The notes below the pieces were generated by a model. That model saw only the letters and a list, made by a program, of their open reading frames with translations, did no database searches and was not told where the DNA came from. A stretch of DNA of 64,000 nt, taken from assembly GCA_964498965.1 (NCBI GenBank), contig CAZCJU010000001.1, positions 1-64,000 on the forward strand, read 5' to 3'. Shown piece after piece: positions 51,801 to 58,420 of this stretch. The first letter of the stretch is position 1. Each line of letters starts with the position of its first letter. The stretch is from CAZCJU01 sp964498965. GTDB taxonomy: Bacteria > Bacillota > Clostridia > Oscillospirales > CAG-272. The position numbers and the translations under genes are program-made.

Positions 51801-52464
51801 GCGACGCATCGACATCGTATGTATAATACAAATTGTACGGGTCAAGCGTAACGGCGATAAAATCGTTCTTGCCTACACTCTGCTCCGTCTTGCCGTTTTC
51901 GATACTCGTTTTTCCCGAAAGCGTGAGTTTACCTCGATTGTTTACGGTGTATATCGTCATCGCACCCGACTTTAATGTAACGTTCTCAAGCGACAGCTCT
52001 CCGTAGTTTGCGATTCCGACCTTTATATGCGACGCTTCATCGTCGGGACATACCAGCGTACCGTTTTCGATATGCAGCTTGCTGTACGCCAAGACACGTA
52101 TACCGTTTGTTTCCGTTCCCTTGGAACCGACGGCGGGACGAAGCGTAAGCGTATTTCCGCCGAGGTCAAGCTCTATGTTTTTTGTCACCGAGCCGTTCGC
52201 CAGTCCGACATCGAACCCGCATTCCGTATTTGCCGTAAGTTCGATCCTCGTCGGACTGTCCGGAAGGACACGGTTCTCGCCCGACTGTGCCGCATTTATC
52301 GCTTCGGACAGTGTTTCGTAGCTGTTATCGCCTATTTTCGCAACGCCCGTTTCCGCTTTTACGTTGACGAAAAGCACTGCCGCAGGCACCGAGCCGACGG
52401 CGATCGCCGCCGCCAGCAGTATTGCCGACAGTTTTATCGGCAGACTGTTTTTAAATTTTATCAT
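45850..52464 (-). CDS. giant multi-domain surface adhesin
   Basis: A 2204-residue surface protein with a signal peptide (about 1-37). Two beta-helix-like regions (about 40-290 and 295-540) carry LDLGGNTLTL and KNGTVLCG turns. Three or four Ig-like modules of about 85 residues, with repeated ITSGDDVADIDPETGELTI-type units, follow to about 930. About eleven longer Ig/Big-type modules with DKTAPE..., 'TVTVTVxAxDxxSG' and 'FTVDTTPPE' patterns come next. It ends in a membrane helix and a poly-Lys tail. There is no LPXTG motif, so it is anchored by the helix, not by sortase. It is the last gene of block B and overlaps the preceding gene by four bases. A role in attachment is likely. Confidence 0.8.
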   Translation of the reverse strand: MIKFKNSLPIKLSAILLAAAIAVGSVPAAVLFVNVKAETGVAKIGDNSYETLSEAINAAQSGENRVLPDSPTRIELTANTECGFDVGLANGSVTKNIELDLGGNTLTLRPAVGSKGTETNGIRVLAYSKLHIENGTLVCPDDEASHIKVGIANYGELSLENVTLKSGAMTIYTVNNRGKLTLSGKTSIENGKTEQSVGKNDFIAVTLDPYNLYYTYDVDASLICDSEEVSVGTVQIERYARTSDNKGKVKLDISAGSFDRIIEDGNSSVDTEFEIDGGTFGAYDAGEFESLIAAANAGSDGERPEKPVTIRLADNIALEKELDIGDYYGKEPKNMVFELNGKQLTLCTAGNTGACVRKNSKLCIKNGTVLCGTKYGIENDGELTLDGAELKTGDKTRFTVNNRCKLALSGSTEVYNGYSDRSGTSFAISVDPLNGNDAYIICGGENVKIGNVHLENTDEVKGKIFLDISNGTFGKLTQTDDVDNVTGIIGGKFASDVGGYIDNEIYGAVYDEATQLYSVEPLKELTDLKFGDEDPDDVFVGDEYTNKATSESSDGKVTYKLISGEEIAEINEETGSLVFKKSGKATVEATIAKTDKYKSATARYTVSAVRKDQSPDFKFERPDPTVTYKDGLTYTYTPVNAGGSGKLTYKITSGDDVADIDPETGELTIKKAGFVTVEVTKEADDTYEAGSAEYTLEVTKAEQEKPDVSVAGDVVYNNEKQSVLTVSGGSGDGELSYEIVSGDDVAEIDSETGEILTKKAGEITIGVTKAEDDRYKAITVEYTLTVLRAVPEFYVSDAELKYGMTEYEIKTDDRSDNDGKYTYLVGENDIGASVDENGKITLVDSEGKVGSVIVTVKRTADERYSELEKSFMLTVSYINEEEVPTPTVSGERNDGSEWYVGEAIVIPPEGWEISTSDKLNGNEWSESLVLGDDGINNITVYLKKDGNISQAIEIENIKIDRKAPENLEITYSEGFVERILESLTFGIYSSDTVTVTLKAFDATSGIDHLTYDIGNGEVTVNADACTVNADGSVEYSFDIPAQFRNRVKMTATDKAGSSSDCVQTDRILVVDTLSPILETEYSVNGKELLGDVIYGSDDVLVVFKIKEDNFDLRQSEPSFKVNDAFTALTWEYDGENGVWIAEYTLSNEGEYELLLDFTDESGNGLTVNGTRTAYGKKVIVDKTAPEGLKIEYGSSLSDKLTEAVSFGFYKHKVTVTVTANDGISGVDSFEWSYVRQDGVSGTYSSGKSGRIGADDITYDENGTVASATFTVDAQARGYITVKATDKAGNDTEQNEKNRKIIVVDSISPVVGIKYETESVNTKARFTDGSGKDVSTLDKATHAYYNGNIKATITVNEASFFEGMRASDGVIHNIGIKLTKTNNDGGKTVYEYLPEGSLGKYENAVKKYFNWSGDGDRHSLVISFDKDGDYVLELEYTDMSGNEADISSYDNGTARKYYKSDIFTVDKTAPIVSVRYGNTNAVNEIDGRKYFDKEQSVTVTVTEHNFRASDFAATVTAKNVLGNDVKISDFAAYMSNEANWNKNGDTHTVTVRFSADANYTFGYSYSDTARNAAAKYGEDKFTVDTTPPEKLTVTYSRSVTDRVLEAITFGYYNAEVTVTVSAEDETSGVYGFAYSYVKSAGVSDVNEEMINAVVKEADIITDGKKYSSTFVVPKDAMKTESQFNGTVRFTAYDRAENSAEKADKHRVIVDNIAPTMNVVYNEPVYASDGVKYYSSDIEVKLVINEANFYSEDVDVKVNGENVGVKWENESADVHNGTFKLTDDGNYTVTVEYTDRSDNKMESYTSERLTLDTVAPTVKMSGPKQNSANKGEKLGITITADDANINGDTFLPSLTVLVAGKDGTYEKKNVPFADMKCVREGNTYELKLENLADDGVYALVCTVKDLAGNTCSTLTLDDGIAYEEVDFSVNRNGSAFTADKSTDKLLEQYYVYGVNEDMVIEEVNTDPVDTYVVKLNGKELAEGSDYISSLTQSENEWSKRIYVISKDLFAEEGEYRITVESTDKAGAAAYSDVKGLNAAFTVDKTAPTVTVSGIENGGRYRVGEQTVTAIPNDDGGRLYSFKAVVLTSDGEPLCDENGNDISVRFEKSGDEFLTYLSENGGKVTFTVPEGLENRVRIICCDSSDDGNGHANEYNAEYTKVTVSQSRWVIYYANKPLLYGSIGGAVLALTALVLLIVSRKKKKKKNA

Positions 52465-53015
52465 TTTCGATCTTCCCCCTTCGTTTCGGAGCTTTTCGCA
52501 CGTTCTTTTTTCATTTCGCCGAATATTTTTTCTTTATTCGTAATATAATAAAATATTTTTCCGTTCAATGTGCAGTGCATACAAAACGACAGCACGAACA
52601 ACGACAGCAGAATGTAGCAGATATAGCCGGTGCCTTTCGTCAATATCAAAGCCGCAACGAAGCCCGCCAAGTTCAGTACCGCGGCGATATCGGCACACAC
52701 CGCACCCGGGTTTTCGAAAAACGATATGATCCCCGGTCTTCTTTTCACTCTTGACCGCCGTATACGGTTTTCGGCGTACCACGCCTTTCTTTTATGCGAC
52801 AAAACGCATTGAACGATCGCCGTCCCGACAAGGCATGACCAAAACATGATCCCCGCCGCAAACGTGTAGACCGAAATGCCGTTCACCGCTTCCTTGCCGT
52901 CGATGGGCATGAGCGAAAAGCTTGCCGACAGTCCCGTGAAAAGCAATATCGATATTGCGAACAATATGTACTCGCTTCGCTTTCCCTTGGCTTTGTTTTT
53001 CGCTGTTCGGCTCAT
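52461..53015 (-). CDS. four-helix membrane protein
   Basis: A 184-residue protein with hydrophobic segments near 17-37, 46-68, 104-125 and 128-150 and highly basic ends. No motif is recognised. It overlaps the genes on both sides (ATGA junctions), so its product is made together with the adhesin and the TTLLD membrane protein. It may help place or export one of them. GGAGG precedes the ATG. Confidence 0.65.
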   Translation of the reverse strand: MSRTAKNKAKGKRSEYILFAISILLFTGLSASFSLMPIDGKEAVNGISVYTFAAGIMFWSCLVGTAIVQCVLSHKRKAWYAENRIRRSRVKRRPGIISFFENPGAVCADIAAVLNLAGFVAALILTKGTGYICYILLSLFVLSFCMHCTLNGKIFYYITNKEKIFGEMKKERAKSSETKGEDRK

Positions 53016-53596
53016 TGTACCGCCTCCGCGTAGATTATCTCGTCGGTATGTATGTACGTTATCTCGTATTCTATCTCAAACACCTCCGCACACGGAGTGC
53101 CGAGTATTGTCGTTTCGGAGGTCGGGTGAGCGTCGAGATCGAGCGTACCGACGGCAAACGAGTCAAGCAAAGTTGTTTCCGAAGCGGGGCTTTCGTCGAG
53201 ATCTACGGTCGTTTTTCCGTATGCGTCGAGCAAGGTCGTTTCGTCGCTCTCGCCGTTCGGCATCGTATATGCTCCCAAGCTCTGCGTGCCTATTTTCGAT
53301 GTACCTGCGGCGTGAGTCTGCGTTCCGTGCCTTTGCACGACCTCGCCCGAGGACGAGATCTTATCGGTAAGCTTACCTCTCGCCTCATTAAACGCACTGC
53401 CCTTGTAATTTTTTTCGCCCGTTTCCTCGTTTCGGCGGCGAATGTCCTTTATCGCCTTTTTCGCCGTTGCTCCCGAAAGATCGCCCATCACCTTAGGTAT
53501 TTTAAGTGCGATGAAGATTATCAGCGTTGCGGCGAGCGATATTCCGCACAGAACGGCGGAGCCGATAAATATGTATCTGTAAATTTCGTATGTCAT
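53012..53596 (-). CDS. membrane protein with three phospho-acceptor-like ETT(L/I)L motifs
   Basis: A 194-residue protein with one N-terminal membrane helix (about 9-32) and a cytoplasmic tail. The tail carries ETTLLD at 119-124, ETTLLD at 140-145 and ETTILG at 161-166, spaced exactly 21 residues apart. Thr-Thr-hydrophobic-Leu motifs of this type are substrates of Hanks kinases and ligands of FHA domains in GarA/OdhI-like systems. The gene is directly downstream of a kinase gene (13 bases). I infer a membrane docking platform for FHA proteins such as EssC or the DUF6382-FHA pair. Confidence 0.7.
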   Translation of the reverse strand: MTYEIYRYIFIGSAVLCGISLAATLIIFIALKIPKVMGDLSGATAKKAIKDIRRRNEETGEKNYKGSAFNEARGKLTDKISSSGEVVQRHGTQTHAAGTSKIGTQSLGAYTMPNGESDETTLLDAYGKTTVDLDESPASETTLLDSFAVGTLDLDAHPTSETTILGTPCAEVFEIEYEITYIHTDEIIYAEAVQ

Positions 53597-53608
53597 TTCC
53601 GTCCTCCG

Positions 53609-55276
53609 TTACGGATTGACGGATTCGGCTTTTTTCACCGTTTCCGCAATCTTCGTTTTAAGTGTGCTTATGTCTTCCTCAAGCACCGATATGTTTATTT
53701 TTTCGGCTTCCGACAGTATCAGATTCAGCAGCTGCGCAACTTCTCCCGGTTCGGTAACTTCAAGCAACGGTGCTATATCCGATTCCGCCATGTCGCTTAT
53801 CTCGTTCCACACCTGAAGCTTGGCGTCCACTCCGTCGAAGCCGTCGGCTTTTTCTTTCAGCTCGCACATCATGCCCCACAACCGTTTGTATTCCTCGTAC
53901 ATCTTTTCCGTCTGCTTTATCTTCGAGCCGTTATATTGATTTATCAGCTCAAGACAGCTTGAAATGTCACAGTAGATCCCGGCTATCGGATACTTTTCGC
54001 GTGCTTCGGCAAACCAATTATACGCATTGGCATACCTGTCGCCGGTGCTTTTGCCGTCATAGTAGAACAAAAACGACCGACCTATCTCGTAGCACACGTC
54101 GCAATATCCGTCGCCGTCGGATTTTTTCAGTTGTTTTAAGACTTCCCTGCTCTGCGAAAAGCCGTCGTCGTCCTTTTCGTCAAGCCCTATCCGAAGCTTG
54201 GTCAGCTGCTGTCCCTCCTCCGGTGTCAACAGAAAATCGTCCGTAAGAAATTTATTCAACTGCAAATACGCTTCCGTTTTCGTCGGGTCGGTCAGTATCG
54301 CTTCGTAATAGTCCTCCGTCGAATCGGCGGATCTTAAAATAACCTCGTAATTTTCGCTTTTCTTGTTCTCCGAGCATATATAGCCCCAAACGGAAACGGC
54401 GGCGAGGATAAGCGTGAGGATCGCCGTAAATATGAACAGTCCGAGCTTTCTTTTCTGCTTCTTCTTATGTATGTCGTCTATTTCCTCGTAATGCTCGAGT
54501 GCGTACATAAGCTCCGCACACGACTGATATCTGTCCGCGGGATTTCTCTGCGTGCATTTTTGTATTATCCGCTCCAAGCCTCCCGACAATGTGGGGTTTA
54601 TTTCCCTTATCGGCTTAAGCTCGTAGGGCGGTTCGCTCGGATTTCTGCCGGTCACCAAATGATACAGCGTCGTTCCCAAACAGTATATATCCGTCCTTGC
54701 ATCGGTTTGTCCCATACCGCCGAATTGCTCCGGTGCGGCATATCCGACCGTGCCTAAGCAGGTCGTATCCGCCAGATTTTTTTCCTTGTACTCTCTTGCC
54801 GTACCGAAATCTATGAGCATTATGTTGCCGTCGGGTTTGAGCATTATGTTTGCCGGCTTCATGTCCCTGTATATGATCGACGGCGAACGACTGTGCAGAT
54901 AGCCCAATACGTCGCACAGCTGTTTTGCCCAGAGGATCACGGTTTCCTGAGGTTGCGCTCCGAATTCCTCCAACGTTTTGTTCAGCGAATTTCCCTGAAT
55001 GTAGTCCATTATGATGATAAACGAGTCTTCCGTGTCTATAACGTCGATAATACTCGGCAGATTCGGGTGATCCAGCTTTTTCAAAATGTCGGTTTCGGCA
55101 ATAAGTCCCTGCTTGACCGATTCGAAATCAAGCACACCGTCCTTTCGTACCTCCTTGACCGCCCATTGTTTATTCGCCTTTTCGTTCATGGCGAGATAAA
55201 CAACGCTCATTCCGCCTTGACCGACCTTGTTCAGTATCTTGTATTTTCCGTCGACAAGCGATCCTATTTCAAGCAT
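53609..55276 (-). CDS. membrane Ser/Thr protein kinase with TPR-like C-terminus
   Basis: A 555-residue Hanks-type kinase: GQGGMSVVY at 19-27, Lys41, YRDMKPAN at 136-143, DFG at 156-158, an APEQFG segment near 181, then one membrane helix (278-300). The outer part (about 305-555) is all-helical and TPR-like, not PASTA. The start follows GGGGGAT. It lies 12 bases after the phosphatase gene and upstream of the TTLLD membrane protein, its likely substrate. The external helices may sense a peptide or a pilus/adhesin component. Confidence 0.92.
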   Translation of the reverse strand: MLEIGSLVDGKYKILNKVGQGGMSVVYLAMNEKANKQWAVKEVRKDGVLDFESVKQGLIAETDILKKLDHPNLPSIIDVIDTEDSFIIIMDYIQGNSLNKTLEEFGAQPQETVILWAKQLCDVLGYLHSRSPSIIYRDMKPANIMLKPDGNIMLIDFGTAREYKEKNLADTTCLGTVGYAAPEQFGGMGQTDARTDIYCLGTTLYHLVTGRNPSEPPYELKPIREINPTLSGGLERIIQKCTQRNPADRYQSCAELMYALEHYEEIDDIHKKKQKRKLGLFIFTAILTLILAAVSVWGYICSENKKSENYEVILRSADSTEDYYEAILTDPTKTEAYLQLNKFLTDDFLLTPEEGQQLTKLRIGLDEKDDDGFSQSREVLKQLKKSDGDGYCDVCYEIGRSFLFYYDGKSTGDRYANAYNWFAEAREKYPIAGIYCDISSCLELINQYNGSKIKQTEKMYEEYKRLWGMMCELKEKADGFDGVDAKLQVWNEISDMAESDIAPLLEVTEPGEVAQLLNLILSEAEKINISVLEEDISTLKTKIAETVKKAESVNP

Positions 55277-55288
55277 TACCCATCCCCC

Positions 55289-56056
55289 TTAAAACGTTCT
55301 TATCGTTATGACGGATATGTTGTCGCGTTCGCCGCGTTGCTTGTTCAATTCGATAAGCCCGAATCCGCCCCTGTCCATGGCAGCTCTGTCGGTCAGTACC
55401 TCCGGTCGCAGAGCCTCGAATATCTCATCGGGGCTTATCTCGTGCCTGAAGCCGTCCGAGCAAAGCATATAAGTGGCGTTTTGAAGCACATGACCGGTGA
55501 AAAAGTCGGGATATACCTCCTGCGACGCTCCTATGCATTGCAGAAGCACGCTTCTTCTTTCGTCGATCTCCGCTTGCTCGGGTGTCATATTGCCCAATGC
55601 GACCTCGCGTGCGACAAAAGTCTGATCGTACGTCAATTGCGTGAGCGTCGAGCCTATTTCATAGGCCCGGGAATCTCCGACGTTCATTATGCAGTAATCC
55701 GTTTGCGTGAGAAGCATTGCGACGGCGGTCGTGCCGAGCCTTACACCTTGTCTGCCGCCGTAGGTCCCTATCACGTTGTTTTGACCGATGAGTATTCTCT
55801 CCCACTGTGCCTTGATCGTGTCGGCATCTATTCCGTTCCGACATAACGTCGGCAGCTCGTCGATCACCCATCGATCGAATGCCCTTATTACCGATGCACT
55901 CGCCACCTCGCCTTTCGCAAGTCCGCCCATTCCGTCACATAAAACAGCAAAAGACAGCCTGCCCGCCGCAGTGTTTATCACCTTGACGGATAAGCTGTCC
56001 TGATTTGTACTTTTCACGTTTCCGATATCCGTATTCGCCGAAACAATAAAATCCAT
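55289..56056 (-). CDS. PP2C-family Ser/Thr phosphatase
   Basis: A 255-residue PP2C: STNQDS near 16, LCDGMGG near 39, MNVGDSRAY in the middle, CSDGFRHE near 200 and GERDNISV at the C-terminus. I start at MDFIVSANTD, eight bases after AAAGG. An in-frame extension of 34 codons reaches back to an ATG in the tandem repeat but has no ribosome site or conserved sequence. First gene of block B, coupled with the kinase it should oppose. The mRNA leader is about 190 bases and contains the 10-bp repeats. Confidence 0.92.
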   Translation of the reverse strand: MDFIVSANTDIGNVKSTNQDSLSVKVINTAAGRLSFAVLCDGMGGLAKGEVASASVIRAFDRWVIDELPTLCRNGIDADTIKAQWERILIGQNNVIGTYGGRQGVRLGTTAVAMLLTQTDYCIMNVGDSRAYEIGSTLTQLTYDQTFVAREVALGNMTPEQAEIDERRSVLLQCIGASQEVYPDFFTGHVLQNATYMLCSDGFRHEISPDEIFEALRPEVLTDRAAMDRGGFGLIELNKQRGERDNISVITIRTF

Positions 56057-56150
56057 CGTTTGTGCCTTTCTTCGCATGATATTATACGGTCGGCAATTCT
56101 CGATATTCGTTGTACGCATCGTGAGCGTCAATATGTTTATACGTCCGTAC

Positions 56151-56240
56151 GCCATCATACGCCATCATACGCCATCATACGCCATCATACGCCATCGTAC
56201 GTCATCATACGTCATCATACGACATCGTACGACATCGATC
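56151..56240. repeat. 10-bp tandem repeat, nine copies, in the block B leader
   Basis: Nine head-to-tail 10-mers of the type GCCATCATAC run from 56151 to 56240. The first four are identical and the rest drift (GCCATCGTAC, GTCATCATAC, GACATCGTAC). On the transcribed strand each unit contains ATGATG or ATG, so changes in copy number would shift the frame of upstream starts. The units are spaced by about one DNA turn. The surrounding 500-base gap (56057-56559) holds these repeats, the block B promoter, one terminator and one dispersed repeat. Confidence 0.9.
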
Positions 56241-56256
56241 GACAATCGCCGATAAC

Positions 56257-56320
56257 ATTATACATTTTATGAATTTAAAAAAATATATATGTTAAAAAAG
56301 GACCTTATTTTGTAAAAAAC
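56257..56320 (-). promoter_or_regulatory. block B promoter with LytTR-type direct repeats (site B)
   Basis: On the minus strand GTTTTTTACA (56320-56311) and TTTTTTAACA (56299-56290) start 21 bp apart with AAGGTCC between, the same spacer end as at site A. A perfect -10, TATAAT (56262-56257), follows the second half-site after 27 bases, exactly as at site A. The -35 region is only T-rich. Confidence 0.65.
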
Positions 56321-56367
56321 GGATCATATCGACAACGTATTCGGCACGCATTCGAATGTAAACGCAA

Positions 56368-56391
56368 CAAAAAAAGGCAACATTGCCTTTT
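56368..56391 (-). terminator. terminator after the acyl-CoA synthetase
   Basis: AAAAGGCAA/TTGCCTTTT makes a 9-bp stem, flanked by A on one side and T on the other. On the minus strand it is followed by TTTTTTTG. It closes the acyl-CoA synthetase transcript and insulates block B. It may work in both directions. Confidence 0.65.
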
Positions 56392-56514
56392 CGTAAATAT
56401 GTATTTCACCTTTAGCTTTTCCGTTCCGTACGCCTTTCCTTCATAAAGCTTTTCCGCTCTCCGTCCGTAAAGCTTTCTCCTTCGGGTACGGCGGCGATCG
56501 CCGCTCCTCCCTCG

Positions 56515-56542
56515 CAAGCCTTCCCCTGCCGGAGAAGGCTTG
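56515..56542. repeat. dispersed repeat core hairpin
   Basis: CAAGCCTTC/GAAGGCTTG forms a 9-bp stem with a short inner loop, followed by GCGGAGCG. Same family as the copies at 39380 and 45774. It lies 18 bases downstream of the acyl-CoA synthetase stop. Confidence 0.55.
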
Positions 56543-56559
56543 CGGAGCGTGGGAGATAT

Positions 56560-58209
56560 TTATTTCACATATTCCTTTGCTTTATTTCTGATGATCTTAT
56601 CCGACGAGGTTTTCGGCAAGGAATCGACATACACTATACGTCTGGGGTATTTATACGGGGCGGTGCTTCTTTTTACATAAGCTTGAAGCTCTTTAGTCAG
56701 CTCATCGCTTGCGACGTAGCCTTTATTAAGTGCTATGACGGCACACACTATCTGACCTCTCACGGGGTCGGGTGCTCCGACTATGGCACTTTCCTTTACC
56801 GCCGGGTGGGCATTGAGGATACTTTCTATTTCAAACGGTCCTATTCTGTAGCCCGAGCATTTTATCATATCGTCCACTCGTCCGACGTACCAGAAATAGC
56901 CGTCCTCATCGGCATACGCCGTATCGCCGGTATGATATATTCCGTCTGCGGCGGGATCGGTTCTTTTTCCGTCGAGGCAATAGCAATCGAGCAAGCCGAG
57001 CTGATTTTTTCTGTCGTGTATCCTCATCACTATTTCGCCCGTTTCGCCCGTTCTGCACAGGCTTCCGTCGGGGTGTACCAGCACGGTATCGTACAAGGGC
57101 GAGGGCTTACCCATTGAAGCGGGGCGGACATCGAGCCACGAGAACGTACAGGTTATGGGAGTACCCTCGCTTTGACCGTAGCCCTCGTGTATATAGTGAC
57201 CCGTAAGGGCTTTGAATCTGTCGTTCACCTCGCCCGACAGCGGTTCGCCCGCCGTCGAGAACCACTTTACGGACTTAATATGTTTTTTTTCAAGTCCGTC
57301 ACGAAGCAAAAATCTGTACATCGTCGGCGGTATACATATCGAGGTGGGCTTATATTTTTCCGTTATCGCCATCATATTCACGGTATTGAATTTGATCGGG
57401 TCGTATGCGAGTACGGCACTGCCGCATATCCACTGACCGTAGATATTGCCCCAACCGAATTTTGCCCATCCCGAATCGGTCTGAGTCAGGTGCAGACCGT
57501 TATTCCGCACTCTTTGCATAAATTTCGCCGTAACTATATGACCGAGCGGGTACAGTCGGTTGTGTATTGCCATTTTGGGATATCCCGATGTACCGGATGT
57601 GAAGTAGATCACCATTTCGTCGCTGTTTTCGGCATTTCGTTCCTCCTCGTACAGAGGAGAGCCTGTCATTTCCGCATCGAAGTCGTCATACGGTGTATCG
57701 CTTTGTTTGTTGACTGCCGCAATGCGGACAAGTGAGGGACAAAGTCCGCTTATCCCGTCTATCTGCTTCATCACGAACTCGTCGTCGAGGGCTATGAGCA
57801 TTTTTGCCTGTGCCGAATTTATTCTGTATGCGATATCCTTGGTCGTCATCTGTATCGACGAGGGAGCGACGACCGCACCTATTCTCGCACAGGCAACGGC
57901 GATGACCCAATATTCCCATCTGCGTCTGAGCAGGGTGACCACTCTGTCGCCACGACCTATACCGACACACGTGAAATACGATGCCGCTTTTTTCGACAAC
58001 TCCGAAATATCCGAAAACGTGAACACTCTCTCGTCACCGTCGTCGGTGCAATAGACGAGGGCCTTTTTTTCGGGTTCTATCTTCGCCCATTCATCGACGA
58101 TATCGCGTGCAAAATCGAAATTTTCGGGTATATTTATTCTGAAATTCTTTTTAAATTCCTCATACGAATCGAACTCGTACTCGGGCAGATATCTTTGCAA
58201 AAGCTCCAT
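56560..58209 (-). CDS. medium-chain-type acyl-CoA synthetase (AMP-binding)
   Basis: A 549-residue ANL-superfamily ligase that activates a carboxylic acid to acyl-AMP and then acyl-CoA. It has the phosphate loop YFTSGTSGYPK (about 202-212), the EGYGQSEGT motif of the adenylate site, the hinge region YRIGPFEIES and the C-terminal catalytic Lys in KTSSDKIIRNK. The order fits the ACSM/benzoate-CoA-ligase group. The ATG at 58209 is chosen because an upstream ATG (58260) overlaps the promoter's -10. Single-gene transcript. The substrate is probably a medium-chain or aromatic acid. Confidence 0.9.
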   Translation of the reverse strand: MELLQRYLPEYEFDSYEEFKKNFRINIPENFDFARDIVDEWAKIEPEKKALVYCTDDGDERVFTFSDISELSKKAASYFTCVGIGRGDRVVTLLRRRWEYWVIAVACARIGAVVAPSSIQMTTKDIAYRINSAQAKMLIALDDEFVMKQIDGISGLCPSLVRIAAVNKQSDTPYDDFDAEMTGSPLYEEERNAENSDEMVIYFTSGTSGYPKMAIHNRLYPLGHIVTAKFMQRVRNNGLHLTQTDSGWAKFGWGNIYGQWICGSAVLAYDPIKFNTVNMMAITEKYKPTSICIPPTMYRFLLRDGLEKKHIKSVKWFSTAGEPLSGEVNDRFKALTGHYIHEGYGQSEGTPITCTFSWLDVRPASMGKPSPLYDTVLVHPDGSLCRTGETGEIVMRIHDRKNQLGLLDCYCLDGKRTDPAADGIYHTGDTAYADEDGYFWYVGRVDDMIKCSGYRIGPFEIESILNAHPAVKESAIVGAPDPVRGQIVCAVIALNKGYVASDELTKELQAYVKRSTAPYKYPRRIVYVDSLPKTSSDKIIRNKAKEYVK

Positions 58210-58258
58210 TTTTCCACAGCTCCGTGTTTTTTTCGTTATTTCATGACCTTTTCTTTGC

Positions 58259-58287
58259 ATTATACTATAATATTGCCGTTAAGTCAA
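58259..58287 (-). promoter_or_regulatory. sigma-A promoter of the acyl-CoA synthetase
   Basis: On the minus strand TTGACT (58287-58282) and TATAAT (58264-58259) are separated by 17 bp, about 50 bases upstream of the chosen start. It decides the start codon, since the earlier ATG lies at the -10 box. Confidence 0.75.
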
Positions 58288-58378
58288 GGACATTTTTTTC
58301 ACATTTAGTATGAATTTTTTAAAACACGGAGAAAATGCGGGGTAAAACGGCAGCTTGTGTCAAAGCTTTATACCGTAT

Positions 58379-58404
58379 GGCGTGCGGTTTTCGGTCCGCA
58401 CGCC
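58379..58404 (-). other. stem-loop after the phage module
   Basis: GGCGTGCGG/CCGCACGCC is a perfect 9-bp stem with an eight-base loop, 17 bases past the last phage gene. It lacks a T-run but is the most likely end of the phage transcript. Confidence 0.5.
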
Positions 58405-58420
58405 GCATCGTTTCGGTCCG

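Noticed and set aside
56057..56158. 34-codon N-terminal extension of the PP2C at 55289-56056
   Set aside because: The extension starts inside the tandem repeat, lacks a ribosome site and precedes the conserved PP2C start.
56151..56240. CRISPR-like array
   Set aside because: Units are 10 bp, head to tail, with no spacers and no cas genes nearby.
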